A stretch of DNA of 64,000 nucleotides from Myxococcus stipitatus. GTDB lineage: Bacteria > Myxococcota > Myxococcia > Myxococcales > Myxococcaceae. The stretch lies in assembly GCF_038561935.1 (NCBI RefSeq), contig NZ_CP102770.1, positions 2,852,001 through 2,916,000 on the forward strand, given 5' to 3'. Below, one piece after another: positions 8,717-17,502 of the stretch (the stretch's first letter is position 1; each line of letters opens with the position of its first letter). The position numbers and the translations under genes were made by a program. The notes under the pieces were generated by a model. That model saw only the letters and a list, made by a program, of their open reading frames with translations. It ran no database searches and was not told where the DNA came from.

Positions 8717-9280
8717 TCACTGAAGCTTGGCCAACCCGGCCAGGTCGATTCCTCGCGCCACCCGCCGCACCTCCACCGTACCGGGGAAGCCTCGGCTGGT
8801 GATGGCCACCACGAAGCGCTGCCCCACCAGGAGGTTGGCCTCGGCCAGCGCCTCTTCCGCGTCGTACCGCACGAAGCCCACGGCATCCTGCCAGTGGATG
8901 GGCGCCGTCGGGTCGCTGGGGGCCTTCCCCTTGGCGCGCTCCGCCGCGTCGCGGATGGCCTGGCCAATCTTCCCGCCCATCGTGGTGTCCACGATGCGCA
9001 CCTTGACCTCTCGCCCCTCACCTCGGGTGAACAGGCGCTCGGCTTCGGAGACGGACACCTCGCCGTACTTACCCGTGGAGCCCTGGGTGCGGGCCACGGT
9101 GAAGCCCTCCAGGGCCTCTGGCAGGAACGGGGCCAGCGACTTGAAGTAGACGCAAGGCGCGCTGGCGGCGGGAACGGTGGTCTCCACCTCGGGGGAGGCG
9201 GCATCCCGGTTCAAACATCCGACACCCGGGGCGAGCGCGAGCAGGGCGGCGGCGAGGCGGAGGAGAAATTTGTCGCGCAC
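8717..9280 (-). CDS. Predicted lipoprotein, unknown function
   Basis: A 187-residue protein with a signal peptide and lipobox GVGC (Cys22) when started at the GTG at 9280. The mature part is soluble and contains LAPFLPEALEGFTVARTQGSTG, VRIVDTTMGGKIGQAIRDAAE and LVGQRFVVAITSRGFPG. This resembles the architecture of small periplasmic proteins with one alpha/beta domain, but I do not recognise the family. A longer in-frame start at 9334 would overlap the divergent helicase gene and hide the signal peptide. It is likely co-transcribed with the Cys-ladder gene downstream. Confidence 0.65.
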   Translation of the reverse strand: MRDKFLLRLAAALLALAPGVGCLNRDAASPEVETTVPAASAPCVYFKSLAPFLPEALEGFTVARTQGSTGKYGEVSVSEAERLFTRGEGREVKVRIVDTTMGGKIGQAIRDAAERAKGKAPSDPTAPIHWQDAVGFVRYDAEEALAEANLLVGQRFVVAITSRGFPGTVEVRRVARGIDLAGLAKLQ

Positions 9281-9314
9281 GGCCGAATCAAAAGGTATCC
9301 CCGGCCCGCGCGCA

Positions 9315-11381
9315 ATGGACCTCTCGAAGCTCAACCCTCCTCAGCGCGAGGCCGTGGTCACCCTCCAGGGGCCCCTGTTGGTCCTCGCGGGCGCTGGCAG
9401 CGGGAAGACCCGCGTCATCACCCACCGCATCGTCCACCTGCTCAACGAGCGGCCAGACCACATCCTGGCTCGCAACATCCTGGCGGTGACCTTCACCAAC
9501 AAGGCGGCCTCGGAGATGAAGGAGCGCCTGGTCCACATGGCCGGGCCTCGGGCGCAGGGCGTGCTGGTGTGCACCTTCCACGCCTTTGGCGCGGAGATGC
9601 TCCGCGAGGACATCCACCGGCTGGGGTGGCCCAGGAAGTTCGCCATCGCGGACATGGGCGACCAACTGGCCATCATCCGCCGTGCCATGCGCGAGCACCG
9701 CATCGACGACCGCGCCTTCGACGCGCGCAAGGTGCTCACGCTCATCTCCAAGGCGAAGAATTCCGGCGCCGCGCCACAGCCCAAGCCGGAGGGCATCGGC
9801 GACGACTACGATCTCATCACCCACATGGTCTACCCGGACTACCAGCTCGCGCTGAAGGCGCAGGGCTCGGTGGACTTCGACGACCTGCTGCTCCTGCCCG
9901 CGCGCCTGTTGCGTGAGCACTCGGACCTGTACCTCAAGTACACGCACCGCTTCCGCTACCTGCTGGTGGACGAGTTCCAGGACACGAACCTGGCCCAGCT
10001 GGAGCTGCTCAAGCTGATGGCGGGCCAGTCGCGCAACGTGTGCGCGGTGGGTGACGACGACCAGTGCATCTACTCGTGGCGCGGCGCCGAGGTGCGCAAC
10101 ATCCTCAACTTCGACGACTTCTTCCCGGGCGGGAAGGAAGTTCGCCTGGAGCAGAACTACCGCTCCGTGCAGATGGTGCTGGACGCGGCCAACGCCGTCA
10201 TCGCGAAGAACCCCGAGCGCAAGGCCAAGCAGATGTGGACCGACCGCAAGGGCGGCCCCAAGGTGAAGGTCGTCGCGTGCCCCAACGACGAGGAGGAGGC
10301 CCGCTTCGTCGCGCACGAAATCCAGAAGCACATGTCGCTGGGCATCCCCGCGGATGACATCGCGGTGCTCTACCGGACCAACGGCCAGGCGCACCCCATC
10401 GAGGAGATGCTGCGCGAGAAGAACATCGGCTACGAGGTGGTGGGCGGCAGCGAGTTCTTCGACCGGCGCGAGGTGAAGGACGTCATCGCGTACTTCAAGG
10501 TCATCGTGAACCGGCTGGATGAAATCTCGCTCATGCGCATCATCAACGTCCCGTCGCGCGGGATTGGTGACGTGACGGTGGAGCGGCTGCACGGGCACTC
10601 GCGCACGGAGGGCGTCACGCTGTGGACGGTGATGCGCCGGGCGACGGAGTACGACGACCTGCCTCCCGGCGCGGGCGAGAAGGTGCGCGAGTTCGTCGAG
10701 CTCATCGAGCGCTACCGCGCGGCGTACGATGAGGGGCAGCTGGCCACCGTGACGCGCAAGCTCCTGGAGGAGATTGGCTTCCGCGACGCCACGCGCGCGC
10801 ACGCCACCAGCGCCACCAGCGCGGACAAGAAGCTCAAGAGCGTGGACGGCGTGCTGGACTCGCTCGAGCGCTTCGAGAAGCGCGAGGGCCCCAAGGCCAG
10901 CCTGCTCACCTATCTGAACCGGCTGAGCCTGGACAACCGCCAGGAGGACGAGGAGGAGGTCCCCGGCGCCAAGGGCCGCGTCACCCTGATGACCATCCAC
11001 TCCTCCAAGGGCCTGGAGTACCGGCTGGTCTTCTTCATCGGCATGGAAGAGGACCTGATGCCCCACGGAGGCATGCAGGGCGAGGCGCAGAACCTCGAGG
11101 AGGAGCGCCGCCTCTGCTACGTGGGCATCACCCGGGCGAAGGAGCTGCTCTACCTCACCCGCGCCGTCACCCGCGTGAAGCGCGGCAAGGAAGTCCCCAG
11201 GACGCCCTCGCGTTTCCTGGAGGACCTCCCCGCCGAGGTCTCCGAGGTCATCGCCATGGACGCGCCGCGTCAGGGCGAGCCCACCCAGGAGGAGAAGAAC
11301 TTCTTCGCCAACCTGAAGGAGCGCTTCAAGAAGCCGACCCCTGGGGCTGCCCCCGGGGGAGGGGGCGTGCCTGGGAGGTAG
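9315..11381 (+). CDS. UvrD/PcrA/Rep superfamily 1A DNA helicase
   Basis: A 688-residue helicase with the full superfamily-1A motif set. Walker A is GAGSGKT (26-32). Other motifs include VTFTNKAASEMKER (Ia), LLVDEFQDTN (II), GDDDQCIYSWRGA (III), LEQNYRS (IV), TIHSSKGLEYRLVF (V) and YVGITRAKELLYL (VI). It would unwind DNA 3'-5' using ATP in repair or replication restart. Length is close to PcrA/Rep. The ATG at 9315 begins MDLSKLNPPQREAV, the usual family N-terminus. Whether it is UvrD or Rep cannot be settled by motif reading. Confidence 0.93.
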   Translation: MDLSKLNPPQREAVVTLQGPLLVLAGAGSGKTRVITHRIVHLLNERPDHILARNILAVTFTNKAASEMKERLVHMAGPRAQGVLVCTFHAFGAEMLREDIHRLGWPRKFAIADMGDQLAIIRRAMREHRIDDRAFDARKVLTLISKAKNSGAAPQPKPEGIGDDYDLITHMVYPDYQLALKAQGSVDFDDLLLLPARLLREHSDLYLKYTHRFRYLLVDEFQDTNLAQLELLKLMAGQSRNVCAVGDDDQCIYSWRGAEVRNILNFDDFFPGGKEVRLEQNYRSVQMVLDAANAVIAKNPERKAKQMWTDRKGGPKVKVVACPNDEEEARFVAHEIQKHMSLGIPADDIAVLYRTNGQAHPIEEMLREKNIGYEVVGGSEFFDRREVKDVIAYFKVIVNRLDEISLMRIINVPSRGIGDVTVERLHGHSRTEGVTLWTVMRRATEYDDLPPGAGEKVREFVELIERYRAAYDEGQLATVTRKLLEEIGFRDATRAHATSATSADKKLKSVDGVLDSLERFEKREGPKASLLTYLNRLSLDNRQEDEEEVPGAKGRVTLMTIHSSKGLEYRLVFFIGMEEDLMPHGGMQGEAQNLEEERRLCYVGITRAKELLYLTRAVTRVKRGKEVPRTPSRFLEDLPAEVSEVIAMDAPRQGEPTQEEKNFFANLKERFKKPTPGAAPGGGGVPGR

Positions 11382-11408
11382 GTTGGAGTGGGAGGGCTCT
11401 CACCAACC

Positions 11409-11437
11409 TTGACTTGATCCTCCATGCCCGCTAGGAG
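11409..11437 (+). promoter_or_regulatory. Possible sigma-70 promoter of rplM-rpsI
   Basis: TTGACT at 11409-11414 and TAGGAG at 11432-11437 are separated by 17 bases. The -35 is near consensus and the -10 is weak. The leader to rplM would be about 110 bases, long enough for autogenous control by L13 as known in E. coli. Confidence 0.35.
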
Positions 11438-11550
11438 GGTCGGCCTTTCCGGGCCTCTGCGCGGTACGGCGGAGGACCTGTGGTCCGTTTGGCACGAGAT
11501 GCGGTCCCCGGCATGCACCTGGCGACCGCGAGAAGTTTGGAGTGCACGAA

Positions 11551-11997
11551 ATGTCGCAGAAGACCTACAGCGCGAAGGCTGGGGACATCAAGCGCCAGTG
11601 GCACGTCATCGACGTGTCCGACAAGGTGCTGGGCCGCGCGGCGAGCCAGATTGCCACCTTGCTCAAGGGCAAGCACAAGGCCATCTACACGCCGTCCATC
11701 GATACGGGCGACCACGTCATCGTCATCAACGCCGACAAGGTGAAGGTGACGGGGACGAAGGAGCAGGACAAGATGTACTACCGGCACCCGCACGCGGGTT
11801 TCCCGGGCGCCCTGAAGATCACCAACCTGGCGAAGCTGCGCCAGCGGCACCCCGAGGACATCATCATCAACGCCGTGCGCCGGATGCTGCCGCGCAACGC
11901 GCTGGGTCGCCAGATGATGACGAAGCTGAAGGTCTACGCGGGTGATACCCACCCCCACGCCGCCCAGAAGCCGGCTGCGTTCTCGGTTGAGGCGTAA
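11551..11997 (+). CDS. rplM: 50S ribosomal protein L13
   Basis: A 148-residue L13. Diagnostic stretches are [19 protein letters not shown] near the N-terminus, [16 protein letters not shown] and [10 protein letters not shown] in the middle, and [16 protein letters not shown] towards the end. It is an early-assembly protein of the large subunit. The ATG at 11551 follows TTGGAG with good spacing; an in-frame GTG nine bases earlier is less likely. It is followed after 14 bp by rpsI, the universally conserved rplM-rpsI pair. Confidence 0.97.
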   Translation: MSQKTYSAKAGDIKRQWHVIDVSDKVLGRAASQIATLLKGKHKAIYTPSIDTGDHVIVINADKVKVTGTKEQDKMYYRHPHAGFPGALKITNLAKLRQRHPEDIIINAVRRMLPRNALGRQMMTKLKVYAGDTHPHAAQKPAAFSVEA

Positions 11998-12011
11998 GGG
12001 AGACAACGACC

Positions 12012-12413
12012 ATGCCCATCCATCAAGAGCTTGGTTTCTACGCCACCGGCCGCCGCAAGGAGGCCACCGCGCGCGTCTGGGTGCGCCCCGGCACCGGTCA
12101 GGTCATCATCAACGGTCGCGAGATCAACGACTACTTCGGTCGTGAGACCTCGAAGATGGTGCTCAACCAGCCCCTCGAGATCCTCGAGCAGAAGGGCAAG
12201 CTGGACGTCACCGTGAACGTTCGCGGCGGCGGTCTCTCCGGCCAGGCCGGCGCCATCCGCCACGGCATCGCCCGTGCGCTGTGCGCCTTCAACCCGGAGT
12301 TCCGTCCCGCGCTGAAGAAGGCCGGCTTCCTCACCCGCGATGCTCGCGCGGTCGAGCGCAAGAAGTACGGTCAACCGGGCGCGCGTCGCCGGTTCCAGTT
12401 CTCCAAGCGCTAA
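12012..12413 (+). CDS. rpsI: 30S ribosomal protein S9
   Basis: A 133-residue S9 ending in the basic RRRFQFSKR tail that reaches towards the P-site t[46 protein letters not shown] and [22 protein letters not shown] are family hallmarks (each runs only within the conserved blocks). GGGAGA precedes the ATG. It is co-transcribed with rplM; a hairpin lies 35-66 bases past the stop. Confidence 0.97.
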   Translation: MPIHQELGFYATGRRKEATARVWVRPGTGQVIINGREINDYFGRETSKMVLNQPLEILEQKGKLDVTVNVRGGGLSGQAGAIRHGIARALCAFNPEFRPALKKAGFLTRDARAVERKKYGQPGARRRFQFSKR

Positions 12414-12447
12414 CCCCTGCGGGTTGGTCGCTCAGGTTGTTCCTCCG

Positions 12448-12479
12448 CGGCGGAGGCTCTCTCACGAGGGTCTCCGCCG
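12448..12479 (+). terminator. Probable terminator after rplM-rpsI
   Basis: CGGCGGAG (12448-12455) pairs with CTCCGCCG (12472-12479), with partial further pairing inside the loop; GGTGTTT follows. It would separate the ribosomal operon from the PilT gene that starts at 12553. Confidence 0.5.
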
Positions 12480-12552
12480 TGGTGTTTCCAGGGACTCACC
12501 GGAATGCGCGGGTCGCATCGTCGCGCGGCCGTCTGCTACGATTCGGGCGCCC

Positions 12553-13926
12553 ATGGAACTCAATGAGATCCTCCAGATCGCCCTGCGCGGCGGTGCTTCC
12601 GACATTCATCTGAAGGCTGGTCTGCCGCCCATGTTCCGGGTGGATGGCTCGTTGGTGCCGTTGAAGGATGGCCGTCGCCTCCCGCCGGAGGAGGTGGCTC
12701 GCATGTCCTTCGGCATCATGAACGAGTTCCAGAAGGAGAAGTTCAAGGCGAGCAACGAGGTGGACCTGGCGTACGGCGTTCCGGGCCTGGGTCGCTTCCG
12801 TGTGAACGTCTTCCAGCAGCGCGGCACGGTGGGCGCGGTGCTGCGTGTCATCCCGTTCAAGGTGATGACCATCCAGGACCTGCTGCTGCCGCAGATTCTC
12901 GCGAAGATTTGCGGAGAGGAGCGCGGCCTCATCCTCGTGACGGGGACGACGGGCTCGGGCAAGTCCACGACGTTGGCGGCGATGATCGACTACATCAACT
13001 CCAACGAGACCAGCCACATCATGACGATTGAGGACCCCATCGAGTTCCTCATTCGCGACAAGCGCTCCATCGTGAACCAGCGCGAAGTCGGTGTGGACAC
13101 GATGAGCTTCGCGCAGGCGCTGAAGAGCGCGCTGCGGCAGGACCCGGACGTCATCCTCGTGGGCGAAATGAGAGATCACGAGACCATCGAAACGGCGCTG
13201 CACGCCGCGGAGACGGGCCACCTCGTGATGTCCACGCTGCACACGCTGGACGCGACGGAGACGGTGAACCGCATCGTCTCCGCCTTCCCGCCGCACCAGC
13301 AGAAGCAGGTGCGCATCCAGCTGGCGAGTGTGCTCAAGGGCGTGGTGAGTCAGCGCCTCGTGCCACGCGCGGATGGAAAGGGCCGCGTGGCCGCGGTGGA
13401 GGTGTTGCGCGTCACGGCCCGCGTGCGCGAGCTCATCGAGGACAAGGACCGCACGAAGGAGATCCACGATGCGATTGCCCAGGGCACCGACTCGTACGGG
13501 ATGCAGACCTTCGACCAGTCGCTGATGAGCCTGGTGCGGCAGGGGCTGGTGACCTACGACGAGGCCCACCGTCAGGCGTCCAATCCGGACGACTTCGCGC
13601 TGCGCTTCTCCGGCATCAGTGGGACGTCGGACTCGAAGTGGGACAACTTCGATGCGAAGCCCGGCGAGGCCCGTCCGATTCCGGGCTCGGCCGCGTTCGC
13701 GCAGAAGGGAGCGCCCACGGGAGCAGCACCTCCGCCCGCGCCTCCCGCGCCCGCGCCTCAGGCCGCGCGTCCTCCGGGGGCGCCGGCGCCAGCCGCCGCG
13801 CGTCCGCCGACCCCGGCCCAGCCCATGCGGCCTCCGACGCCCGCGCCCGCCGCGCGTCCGGCGCCTGCCCCCGCGCCTGCTCCGGCGGCGGGCGGGGATG
13901 ACGACTTCCAGATCGAGCGTTTCTGA
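12553..13926 (+). CDS. PilT-family twitching ATPase with Pro/Ala-rich tail
   Basis: A 457-residue hexameric secretion ATPase of the PilT/PilU type, which powers type IV pilus retraction. Walker A is GTTGSGKST (131-139), the Asp box is MTIEDPIEF (157-165), Walker B is ILVGEMRD (201-208) and the His box is GHLVMSTLHT (222-231). The N-terminus begins ELNEILQIALRGGASDIHL, typical of PilT. PilT proteins are usually about 345-375 residues; here a tail of about 85 residues made almost only of Pro and Ala ends in the acidic GGDDDFQIERF. The gene is away from any pil cluster in this window, so it is probably a PilT paralogue. Confidence 0.88.
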   Translation: MELNEILQIALRGGASDIHLKAGLPPMFRVDGSLVPLKDGRRLPPEEVARMSFGIMNEFQKEKFKASNEVDLAYGVPGLGRFRVNVFQQRGTVGAVLRVIPFKVMTIQDLLLPQILAKICGEERGLILVTGTTGSGKSTTLAAMIDYINSNETSHIMTIEDPIEFLIRDKRSIVNQREVGVDTMSFAQALKSALRQDPDVILVGEMRDHETIETALHAAETGHLVMSTLHTLDATETVNRIVSAFPPHQQKQVRIQLASVLKGVVSQRLVPRADGKGRVAAVEVLRVTARVRELIEDKDRTKEIHDAIAQGTDSYGMQTFDQSLMSLVRQGLVTYDEAHRQASNPDDFALRFSGISGTSDSKWDNFDAKPGEARPIPGSAAFAQKGAPTGAAPPPAPPAPAPQAARPPGAPAPAAARPPTPAQPMRPPTPAPAARPAPAPAPAPAAGGDDDFQIERF

Positions 13927-13942
13927 GCGCGCGACGACGCGT

Positions 13943-13966
13943 GGGTCTCACGAGCAGGTGAGACCC
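13943..13966. terminator. Bidirectional terminator between convergent genes
   Basis: GGGTCTCAC (13943-13951) and GTGAGACCC (13958-13966) form a perfect nine-pair stem with a six-base loop. It lies between the stop of the PilT gene and the stop of the convergent gene at 13974, so it can serve both. Confidence 0.7.
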
Positions 13967-13973
13967 CGCTTCG

Positions 13974-14711
13974 CTACGCGTCTTCCTCGCCCAGCATGGC
14001 GCGCAGGCGGGACAGGCGCAGCGGCCCCATCAGCCCCTCGCGCGCCAGTGCCTGGAGCAGGTGCGCGGTGGCGTGCACCTTGGCCTCCTGCTCCTCCTCC
14101 GGCTTGTCGGCGACCTCCGCGTCCAACAGCGCCTCGATGTGCTCGGGGTTGATGGGCGCGGGGCCCTCCGCCCAGGCGATATCGAACAGGGCACGCGCCA
14201 TGGTCTCGCGCACCTTCCGCTCCGCGTCGTTCGCCGCGCCCTTCACGAAGCCGAGGAAGAGCGCGTCCACCGCCTCCTTCGTGAGCGCCGCCAGCGCGGG
14301 CACCTCGCCCAGCGACTCCTTCACGTATTCGCGGTCGAACGTGTCGACGTCCTGCTCATAGCCGAACGCCTCCTCCAGGAGGATGGAGGCGATGAACGCG
14401 TCCGTCTCCTCCTCGCTCGCGCCTTCCTCGGCCAGCGCCTCGCGCGCCTTGCGCGCGGGCTCGCTCAGCTCGGTGTCCTCCTGCATCGCCCGCGCGGAGG
14501 CATGCGCCGCCAGCAGCACGAGGGCGGCCTGGGCGTCGGAGGACAGCACGCGGCCCCCCACGTCCATCAGGATGGCGGCCTGGCGCGGATGGGCCTTGGC
14601 CGCCTCGGCGAAGGCCATCTCCTCGGGGGTGAGCGAGCCGCCCGCCTGTTGCTTGCGGAGCGTCTCCTTCGCGACATCGGCTGCAAGGAAGCGAGCGAGG
14701 ACTGGATGCAT
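13974..14711 (-). CDS. Acidic helical hypothetical protein
   Basis: A 245-residue soluble protein, rich in Ala and Glu, predicted all-helical. It lacks signal peptide, membrane segments or metal motifs. Segments such as LTKEAVDALFLGFVKGAAND and ETMARALFDIAWAEGPAPIN hint at a TerB-like or helical-repeat fold, but I cannot assign a family. The ATG at 14711 (MHPVLARFLAADVAKE) avoids overlap with the divergent recX gene; another ATG at 14747 would abut it. Only about 35 bp separate the two divergent starts. Confidence 0.65.
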   Translation of the reverse strand: MHPVLARFLAADVAKETLRKQQAGGSLTPEEMAFAEAAKAHPRQAAILMDVGGRVLSSDAQAALVLLAAHASARAMQEDTELSEPARKAREALAEEGASEEETDAFIASILLEEAFGYEQDVDTFDREYVKESLGEVPALAALTKEAVDALFLGFVKGAANDAERKVRETMARALFDIAWAEGPAPINPEHIEALLDAEVADKPEEEQEAKVHATAHLLQALAREGLMGPLRLSRLRAMLGEEDA

Positions 14712-14745
14712 GCGGGGCCTGTTACCACATGCTAGGTATCCCGCC

Positions 14746-15249
14746 ATGCTCTCGGAGGACGAAGGGCCAGAGGCCGTCCAGCGCGCCACGGATGCCGGGC
14801 TCAAGCTGTTGGCCGCCCGTGCCCGCACCCGCCAGGAGCTGCTCGAGGCCCTCGCGAAGAAGGGCTTCGTCCCCGCCGTGCGAGAGCAGGCCCTGGCCCG
14901 GCTCGAGGGCTGGGGCTATCTCGACGATGCCCGCTTCGGCCACGAGCGCGCCGCCGCCCTGCTGAGGGGAGGCAAGGGCCCCGGCGCCGTCCTCCAGCGA
15001 CTGGAGGCCCACGGCCTGTCCGAAGACGAAGCCCGGGATGCCCTCGAGTCCGCCAGCGGCGCGGTGGAGTTCGACGCGCTGGCCGCCGCGCGAGGGGTGC
15101 TGGAGAAGCGGGGGCTGTCGGCTCGGCCACTCGACGGCAAGTCGTGGGCGCGGGCCGCGAGGCTCCTGTCCGGCCGTGGATTCTCCGAGGACGTCATCCA
15201 TCAGCTGCTGGGTGAAGCTTCGCTGGACCCCTCGGGGCCGGACGAATAG
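14746..15249 (+). CDS. recX: RecX regulatory protein
   Basis: A 167-residue RecX-family protein. LLAARARTRQELLEALAKKG, WGYLDDARFGHERA and a final LLSGRGFSEDVIHQLL correspond to the three tandem three-helix RecX repeats. RecX binds RecA filaments and limits recombination activity. No recA is present in this window. It reads into bamD after about 10 bp and probably heads the operon that continues to at least 18.4 kb. Confidence 0.85.
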   Translation: MLSEDEGPEAVQRATDAGLKLLAARARTRQELLEALAKKGFVPAVREQALARLEGWGYLDDARFGHERAAALLRGGKGPGAVLQRLEAHGLSEDEARDALESASGAVEFDALAAARGVLEKRGLSARPLDGKSWARAARLLSGRGFSEDVIHQLLGEASLDPSGPDE

Positions 15250-15259
15250 CGTGGCGTCG

Positions 15260-16036
15260 ATGCGTTCCGCCGTCGCCTTCCTGACCACCGTCCTGTTGCT
15301 CACCTCGGGCTGCGCCGCCCTGTCCGGCTCACAAGGGGGCGAGCCCGACTACGCCCTCACCGCCGAGGAGAACCTCGTCCTGGGCAGCCAGGCCCTGGAG
15401 AACAAGGACTTCCTCAAGGCCCAGAAGTACTTCGAGTACGTCCGCGCGAAGTTCCCCTACCAGGAGGCCGCGCGCGAGGCGGAGCTGAAGCTGGCCGACG
15501 TGGACTTCGCCCGCGAGGCCTTCCCCGAGGCCCGGGACCAGTATCAGTCCTTCATCAAGCTCCACCCCACGCACCCCAAGGTGGACTACGCCGCGTACCG
15601 CTCCGCGCTCACCCACGTGGAGGACTACCCGTCGGAGTTCTTCGCCCTGCCGCCCTCCGAGGAGAAGGACCAGGTGGAGATCCGCTCCGCCCTGTCCACG
15701 ATGGAGGAGTTCCTCCGCGAGTACCCGGAGTCGCAATACGTCCCGGAGGCCAAGCAGCACGCCGCCGACGCGCGCCGCCGCCTCGCCGAGCACGAGCTCT
15801 ACGTGGCCCGCTTCTACCAGAAGCGCGGACGCTGGAAGGCCGTGGCCCAGCGGCTGGAGGCTGTCCTCTCCAAGTACCCGGGCACGAGCTACGAGGAAGA
15901 AGTCCTCTTCGACCTTCACGACGCGTACGTGAAGCTCAATGACCAGAAGCGCGCGCAGGACACCCTGCGCCAGGTGCTGCGCCGCCTGCCGGGGACTCCC
16001 GCGGCGGAGAAGGCCCAGCGCATGCTGGGCACGTGA
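15260..16036 (+). CDS. bamD: BamD-like outer-membrane assembly lipoprotein
   Basis: A 258-residue lipoprotein (lipobox LTSGC, Cys18) with TPR-like repeats: LGSQALENKDFLKAQKYFEY, VRAKFPYQEAAREAELKLAD and YQSFIKLHPTHPKVDYAAY. These match BamD/YfiO, which in the BAM complex binds BamA and folds beta-barrels into the outer membrane. MEEFLREYPESQYVPEAK and YARFYQKRG-like segments are also typical. Start: ATG 15260; a GTG nine bases upstream is in frame and possible. The stop overlaps the GTG of the next gene (GTGA), indicating translational coupling. Confidence 0.88.
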   Translation: MRSAVAFLTTVLLLTSGCAALSGSQGGEPDYALTAEENLVLGSQALENKDFLKAQKYFEYVRAKFPYQEAAREAELKLADVDFAREAFPEARDQYQSFIKLHPTHPKVDYAAYRSALTHVEDYPSEFFALPPSEEKDQVEIRSALSTMEEFLREYPESQYVPEAKQHAADARRRLAEHELYVARFYQKRGRWKAVAQRLEAVLSKYPGTSYEEEVLFDLHDAYVKLNDQKRAQDTLRQVLRRLPGTPAAEKAQRMLGT

Positions 16037-16737
16037 GGACGACGGAGGAGTGGAGCCGCCTGGGCGGGCTGGTCATCGCCGGCCTGGCGGTGCTTGGCGC
16101 CTGTGCGCTGCTCGTCCCGAGGCTCCTCGGCTTCGCCGCGGGGCCGGAGGTCGAGGTCATCACCGCGCTCAAGCAGACCGAGTCCTACGGGCTTTCCCTG
16201 AGCATCCCCGGCGTGTCCGTGCCGCTGACCGCCCGGGAGCACCACTTCGCTCGCATCACCGTGGCCGTGGAGCCCGGCGGGAAGCGGGCCGTGGCCCACT
16301 CGACGCTCGACTTCACCGGAGTCCTGGGCGCCACCCAGGTGGGGACCGCCGGCGTGGAGCGCTCGCCCTACGTCTACCAGCGCGGGGACTGGGTGCCGGA
16401 GACCACCGAGTCCCCCCGGCTGGTGGCGGTGGTCCGGGCGCTGGAGGCTCGGCGCCGGGCGCTCGAGTCCGCCGACGCGGAGGCCTTGTCCCGACTCGTG
16501 CCGCCTGGAAATCCGGGAGTGGCGGGACCCGAGTGGGAAGAACTGAAGATGATGCGAGACCGCGTCTATCGGGCGGAGGCGTGGTACATCCGGTTGGAGC
16601 GGGAGGAAGCGCAGGTCACGGAGCACTGGCGGCTCCAGGGCTCCCTCCCGTCGAGGCCGGTGGACACCCGGGGCCAGCGGTCGCTGTCGCTCACGCTTCA
16701 CGGTGATGAATTCTTGTTTTCGCCCGGCCTCATGTAG
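16033..16737 (+). CDS. Membrane-anchored hypothetical protein
   Basis: A 234-residue protein with one N-terminal membrane segment (about 12-33) and a periplasmic remainder. ESYGLSLSIPGVSVPLTAREH and ITVAVEPGGKRAVAHSTLDF suggest a beta-rich domain, followed by helices. I do not recognise a family. The GTG start overlaps the bamD stop by four bases, so its synthesis is tied to BamD; a role in envelope assembly is a contextual guess only. Confidence 0.65.
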   Translation: MRTTEEWSRLGGLVIAGLAVLGACALLVPRLLGFAAGPEVEVITALKQTESYGLSLSIPGVSVPLTAREHHFARITVAVEPGGKRAVAHSTLDFTGVLGATQVGTAGVERSPYVYQRGDWVPETTESPRLVAVVRALEARRRALESADAEALSRLVPPGNPGVAGPEWEELKMMRDRVYRAEAWYIRLEREEAQVTEHWRLQGSLPSRPVDTRGQRSLSLTLHGDEFLFSPGLM

Positions 16738-16779
16738 GCTACCCCGCGTCGGAGGCAGGGCCCGAGGACGGGCCGAGTC

Positions 16780-17502
16780 ATGGAAGAGCCCCTCAAGCAG
16801 CTACTGACCCTCGGGCGCGGCTACTTCGAGAAGAAGCAGTACGCCCAGGCCGAGCAGTACCTCGCGAAAATCGTCGAGCAGAATCCGACGTTCGCGGACG
16901 TGTTCAACATGCTCGGCATCATCTACCACGACCAGGGCCAGTTCGCCCGGGCGCAGCGGGCGTTCGAGTCCGCGTTGAACCTGAATCCGGCGTACACCGA
17001 AGCGGCGCTGAACCTGGCGGTCATCTACAACGACATGGGGAAGTACGCCGAGGCGAAGGAGGTCTACCAGGCCGCCCTCTCCCGGCAGAAGACGGGCCCA
17101 GGCGAACTGGACCCCTATGTCGAGAAGAAGATCGCCAACATGTACGGCGAGATTGGCGACGTCTACGCCTCCAGCGGTGCCTGGCAGAAGGCCATCGAGG
17201 AGTACCGCCGCGCGCTGGGCCTGTGTCCGCAGTTCGTGGACATCCGGCTCAAGCTCGGCAACGCCCTGCGCGACGCGGGCGACAACGCGGCGGCCATCAC
17301 CGAGTACGAACAGGTCATCGCGCAGAACCCGTCTTTCATCCCAGGCCGTATCCAGTACGGCGTGGCGCTGTACTCCGCGGGACGCAGGGTGGAGGCGGTG
17401 CAGGTGTGGGAAGACGTGCTGGCGCGCAGCCCTGACAACAAGAGCGCTCAGATGTATCTCAACCTGGTGAAGGACCCCGGCAAGGTGGAGCAGGCGGGTT
17501 GA
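16780..17502 (+). CDS. TPR-repeat protein
   Basis: A 240-residue protein made of about five to six tetratricopeptide repeats, for example ADVFNMLGIIYHDQGQFARA, YTEAALNLAVIYNDMGKYAE and VDIRLKLGNALRDAGDNAAA. No signal peptide is visible, so it is likely cytoplasmic and binds partner proteins. Its stop overlaps the start of the FHA-domain gene by one base, suggesting that the two work together. Confidence 0.85.
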   Translation: MEEPLKQLLTLGRGYFEKKQYAQAEQYLAKIVEQNPTFADVFNMLGIIYHDQGQFARAQRAFESALNLNPAYTEAALNLAVIYNDMGKYAEAKEVYQAALSRQKTGPGELDPYVEKKIANMYGEIGDVYASSGAWQKAIEEYRRALGLCPQFVDIRLKLGNALRDAGDNAAAITEYEQVIAQNPSFIPGRIQYGVALYSAGRRVEAVQVWEDVLARSPDNKSAQMYLNLVKDPGKVEQAG

